This document shows positions 62,448 through 64,000 of a stretch of DNA of 64,000 nucleotides, one piece after another; the first letter of the stretch is position 1, and every line of letters starts with the position of its first letter. Below the pieces are notes generated by a model. That model did no database searches. It was given only the letters and a program-made list of their open reading frames with translations, and was not told where the DNA came from. This stretch comes from Hyperoplus lanceolatus (lineage: Eukaryota; Chordata; Actinopteri; Uranoscopiformes; Ammodytidae), in contig CM049403.1 of NCBI GenBank assembly GCA_026929865.2, forward strand, positions 20,556,001 through 20,620,000. The letters are read 5' to 3'. The translations under genes were made by a program, and so were the position numbers.

Positions 62448-63112
62448 ATTTTTAAATTCCTGTCTTTCATGCGTGTCTGTGAACAAACATTCACATAAAC
62501 ATGCATTCATGACCAGGCCAGTGATCTGGCCTTTCTCACTGCCACTGAGTGTTAGCCCCCTCCCTCCTCCCCCATTAATTCCATACACTCATAACTTCTT
62601 AATGGAGGGACTGGCTGCTCCAAAAAATAATAAACCTTGTTGAGCGTTGGTGGGGGACCGGTTACTCTACACATTTCATTTTAATACCATTTTCTGGTAA
62701 ATTTCAAGCATGTCAAGAGGTCTCCTCTTGTAACGTTGGGAAATGTTGAGTTTCACAATTCCACCGGCCCTGCTGATCCAAACATGTTGGAATCTTCAGA
62801 CCCGTGAATGAAGAGTGACCTCCAGTTTCCTGACCTTGCATGATTTTCACCAAATGCGTTATGGCAGATGCGTCATCTCAAAGTGGGATTTTGTGGAAAA
62901 AAGTGAAATGCTTTGTCTTCAACATACACCCCTCTCTCTCGTTCATTGGACTTTATTCATGAAGCAGTTTAAATCTTTCTCGCTTAATCTTTTGAGATCC
63001 AAAAGAAAGATTTCAATAGAATCCCTGTAGAGCAAATATGGAACAAAGGCTATGGGTATACAGAAGTGTGTGGTGTGTGTGTGTGTTCACTGTATGTTGT
63101 TTGGAAAGATGT
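62446..63112. other. Non-coding DNA
   Basis: Nothing recognised except a short GT-rich run at 63068-63085. Confidence 0.55.
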
Positions 63113-63403
63113 GTTGTGTGCAGGGGCGTAGCCAACGCGGGGGACACGGGGGACGTGTCCCCCGCACTTTTCGTGTATGTGCCCTCTGTCCCCCGCACTT
63201 TCTACAACCACTTAATTCATTTGTTATATGTCGTAACACATTTTTCCGAGCTGTCCTTAAACGCACCATGAGAAGCCGGCATCACGTGACGGTGGCATAC
63301 GGTTTGCGTCATACAATTGAGACGTTCGCTGTAAAGCAGAATTGGGTCTTCTTTTTTCCAGGGTTAGGCTACTGTATGCTGGGTTTTTCCTACATAGAGA
63401 ACA

Positions 63404-63461
63404 TTTTGGCGCCCGCCAAAGCGGATTTATCCAGCGCCAAAGGAAAATCAGGAGCGCCAAA
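63404..63461. promoter_or_regulatory. Cluster of E2F-like GCGCCAAA boxes
   Basis: TTTTGGCGC at 63404-63412 (part of a near-palindrome with GCCAAA ending 63420), GCGCCAAA at 63434-63441 and GCGCCAAA at 63454-63461, the last two exactly 20 bp apart. TTTGGCGC matches the E2F consensus TTTSSCGC. They lie about 270 bp before the candidate start codon. Regulatory use is inference. Confidence 0.3.
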
Positions 63462-63727
63462 GCTATTTAAAACCTCTCCAAATTCAGCCCAATTTAAGTC
63501 ATCCTTCTTGAGGGTTTGGGCAATAACTTGAATTTCATTTTCGATACTATTACGGCTTCCCTCAATCATGAAAACAAAATAATCGTTATTAAACTATCAT
63601 TGTTCCGCACGCCGGGGCATGCAGGCTGGTAAATGCAGCGCACCCTTTCAGCCGAGCCGTGAGCTCCGCTCGGCCCCTCCCTCACCTGATAGTTTCGCTA
63701 TCGGCTGGTCCAAAGAATAGGAGGGAA

Positions 63728-63779
63728 ATGTTGAGCATTGCCGGGTGTTTTGAAAAACTTCTAGATGACGAGAATAAAG
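63728..63779 (+). CDS. Candidate first coding exon of the right-edge element
   Basis: ATG at 63728 opens 17 codons (MLSIAGCFEKLLDDENK) and one extra base, ending in the donor-like AAAG|GTAAAA at 63779/63780. It lies just after a GC-rich stretch that looks like a promoter. Reading on past the donor meets a stop after a few codons, as expected of an intron. I do not recognise the peptide and the exon could be chance. Confidence 0.2.
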
Positions 63780-63875
63780 GTAAAACTAATTATGTTGTCT
63801 GAAAACACTTCAGACTCACAACAAACTAAAATAATGTGCAAGATATGTCACGCACGGAAACGCGAGTAACGCGAC

Positions 63876-63914
63876 CGCGCGCGCGAGAGAGAGAGCGAGA
63901 GAGAGAGAGAGAAA
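63876..63914. repeat. CG/GA simple repeat
   Basis: CGCGCGCGCG followed by (GA)n with one CGA interruption, about 39 bp. Confidence 0.85.
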
Positions 63915-64000
63915 GGCATATACGACCTGATCTGCACCTCTAAACATCCCAACCAATTTGTTTATTCACTTTAAGTCGAATCATATCTATGACCAAGCAA

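Larger units (their letters stand above)
63113..64000. mobile_element. Left part of a probable hAT element, cut by the window edge
   Basis: CAGGGGCGTAGCCA at 63121 is a typical start of a family of fish hAT elements. It is followed by GGGGGACACGGGGGACGTG / TCCCCCGCAC subterminal repeats (63139-63202, the CCCCCGCACTTT unit occurring twice). If so, the 8 bp before it, GTTGTGTG, would be the left target duplication. The right end and duplication lie beyond the window, so this cannot be confirmed. The interior includes three GCGCCAAA boxes, a GC-rich promoter-like stretch (63610-63700) and a small ATG exon candidate with a donor site. The class is inferred from the left end only. Confidence 0.5.

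Noticed and set aside
63052..63531. 159-codon ORF crossing the start of the right-edge element
   Set aside because: It spans the transposon boundary and its GC-rich subterminal repeats, so it cannot be an ancestral gene.

Overview
This window looks like a piece of a teleost (ray-finned, probably percomorph) nuclear genome. It is AT-rich, has no dense open reading frames, carries many long (CA)n microsatellites, and contains a Tc1/mariner element, hAT elements with 8-bp target duplications, roughly 300-bp TTAA-flanked MITEs and a tRNA-derived SINE whose tail ends in CAATAAAG. I found no convincing host gene. The window reads as an intergenic stretch or a very long intron. Nearly all ORFs of 60-210 codons outside the transposons are chance frames or translations of microsatellites.

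Layout. 1-11.4 kb is single-copy non-coding DNA with one CT microsatellite and one decayed interspersed repeat (about 2.70-3.16 kb). 11.4-31.2 kb is a transposon-rich block. In order it holds a 301-bp TTAA MITE (11.47 kb), a full-length Tc1-like element with a frameshifted DD34E transposase (13.75-15.36 kb), a 913-bp non-autonomous hAT with AACCGGTT-rich ends (16.26-17.17 kb), a 4.3-kb Buster-type hAT with a two-exon ZBED5/SCAND3-like transposase pseudogene (17.68-22.02 kb), and a second, TTCGAA-rich hAT MITE nested inside that (17.89-18.85 kb). A TTAA MITE (24.9 kb), a 1070-bp non-autonomous hAT (29.24-30.31 kb) and a second copy of the 24.9-kb MITE family turned into an almost perfect palindrome (30.88-31.19 kb) complete the block. 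31.3-48.2 kb is nearly free of recognisable transposons. 48.2-52.6 kb holds a solo Tc1 inverted repeat, a TTAA MITE whose right end is a perfect 40-bp hairpin, a SINE with a 16-bp target duplication, and an unclassified repeat. 52.6-63.1 kb is again mostly featureless apart from CA arrays and a G-run. A new hAT-like element appears to begin at 63.12 kb and runs off the right edge.

How the parts relate. The hAT transposase (D179, D245, E in the second exon) and the Tc1 transposase each show one obvious inactivating indel, so both copies look fairly young and are probably dead in trans. The 29.2-kb hAT has termini resembling those of the 17.7-kb hAT and could have been moved by the same kind of enzyme. 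The most unusual signals are the two independent MITEs in which the right end has been duplicated in inverted orientation with TTAA at both ends, the clean hAT-in-hAT nesting with both target duplications intact, and the solo Tc1 end cut close to the inner TIR border. No dedicated new gene system was found. Family assignments rest on motifs and memory of these families, since no database search was possible.
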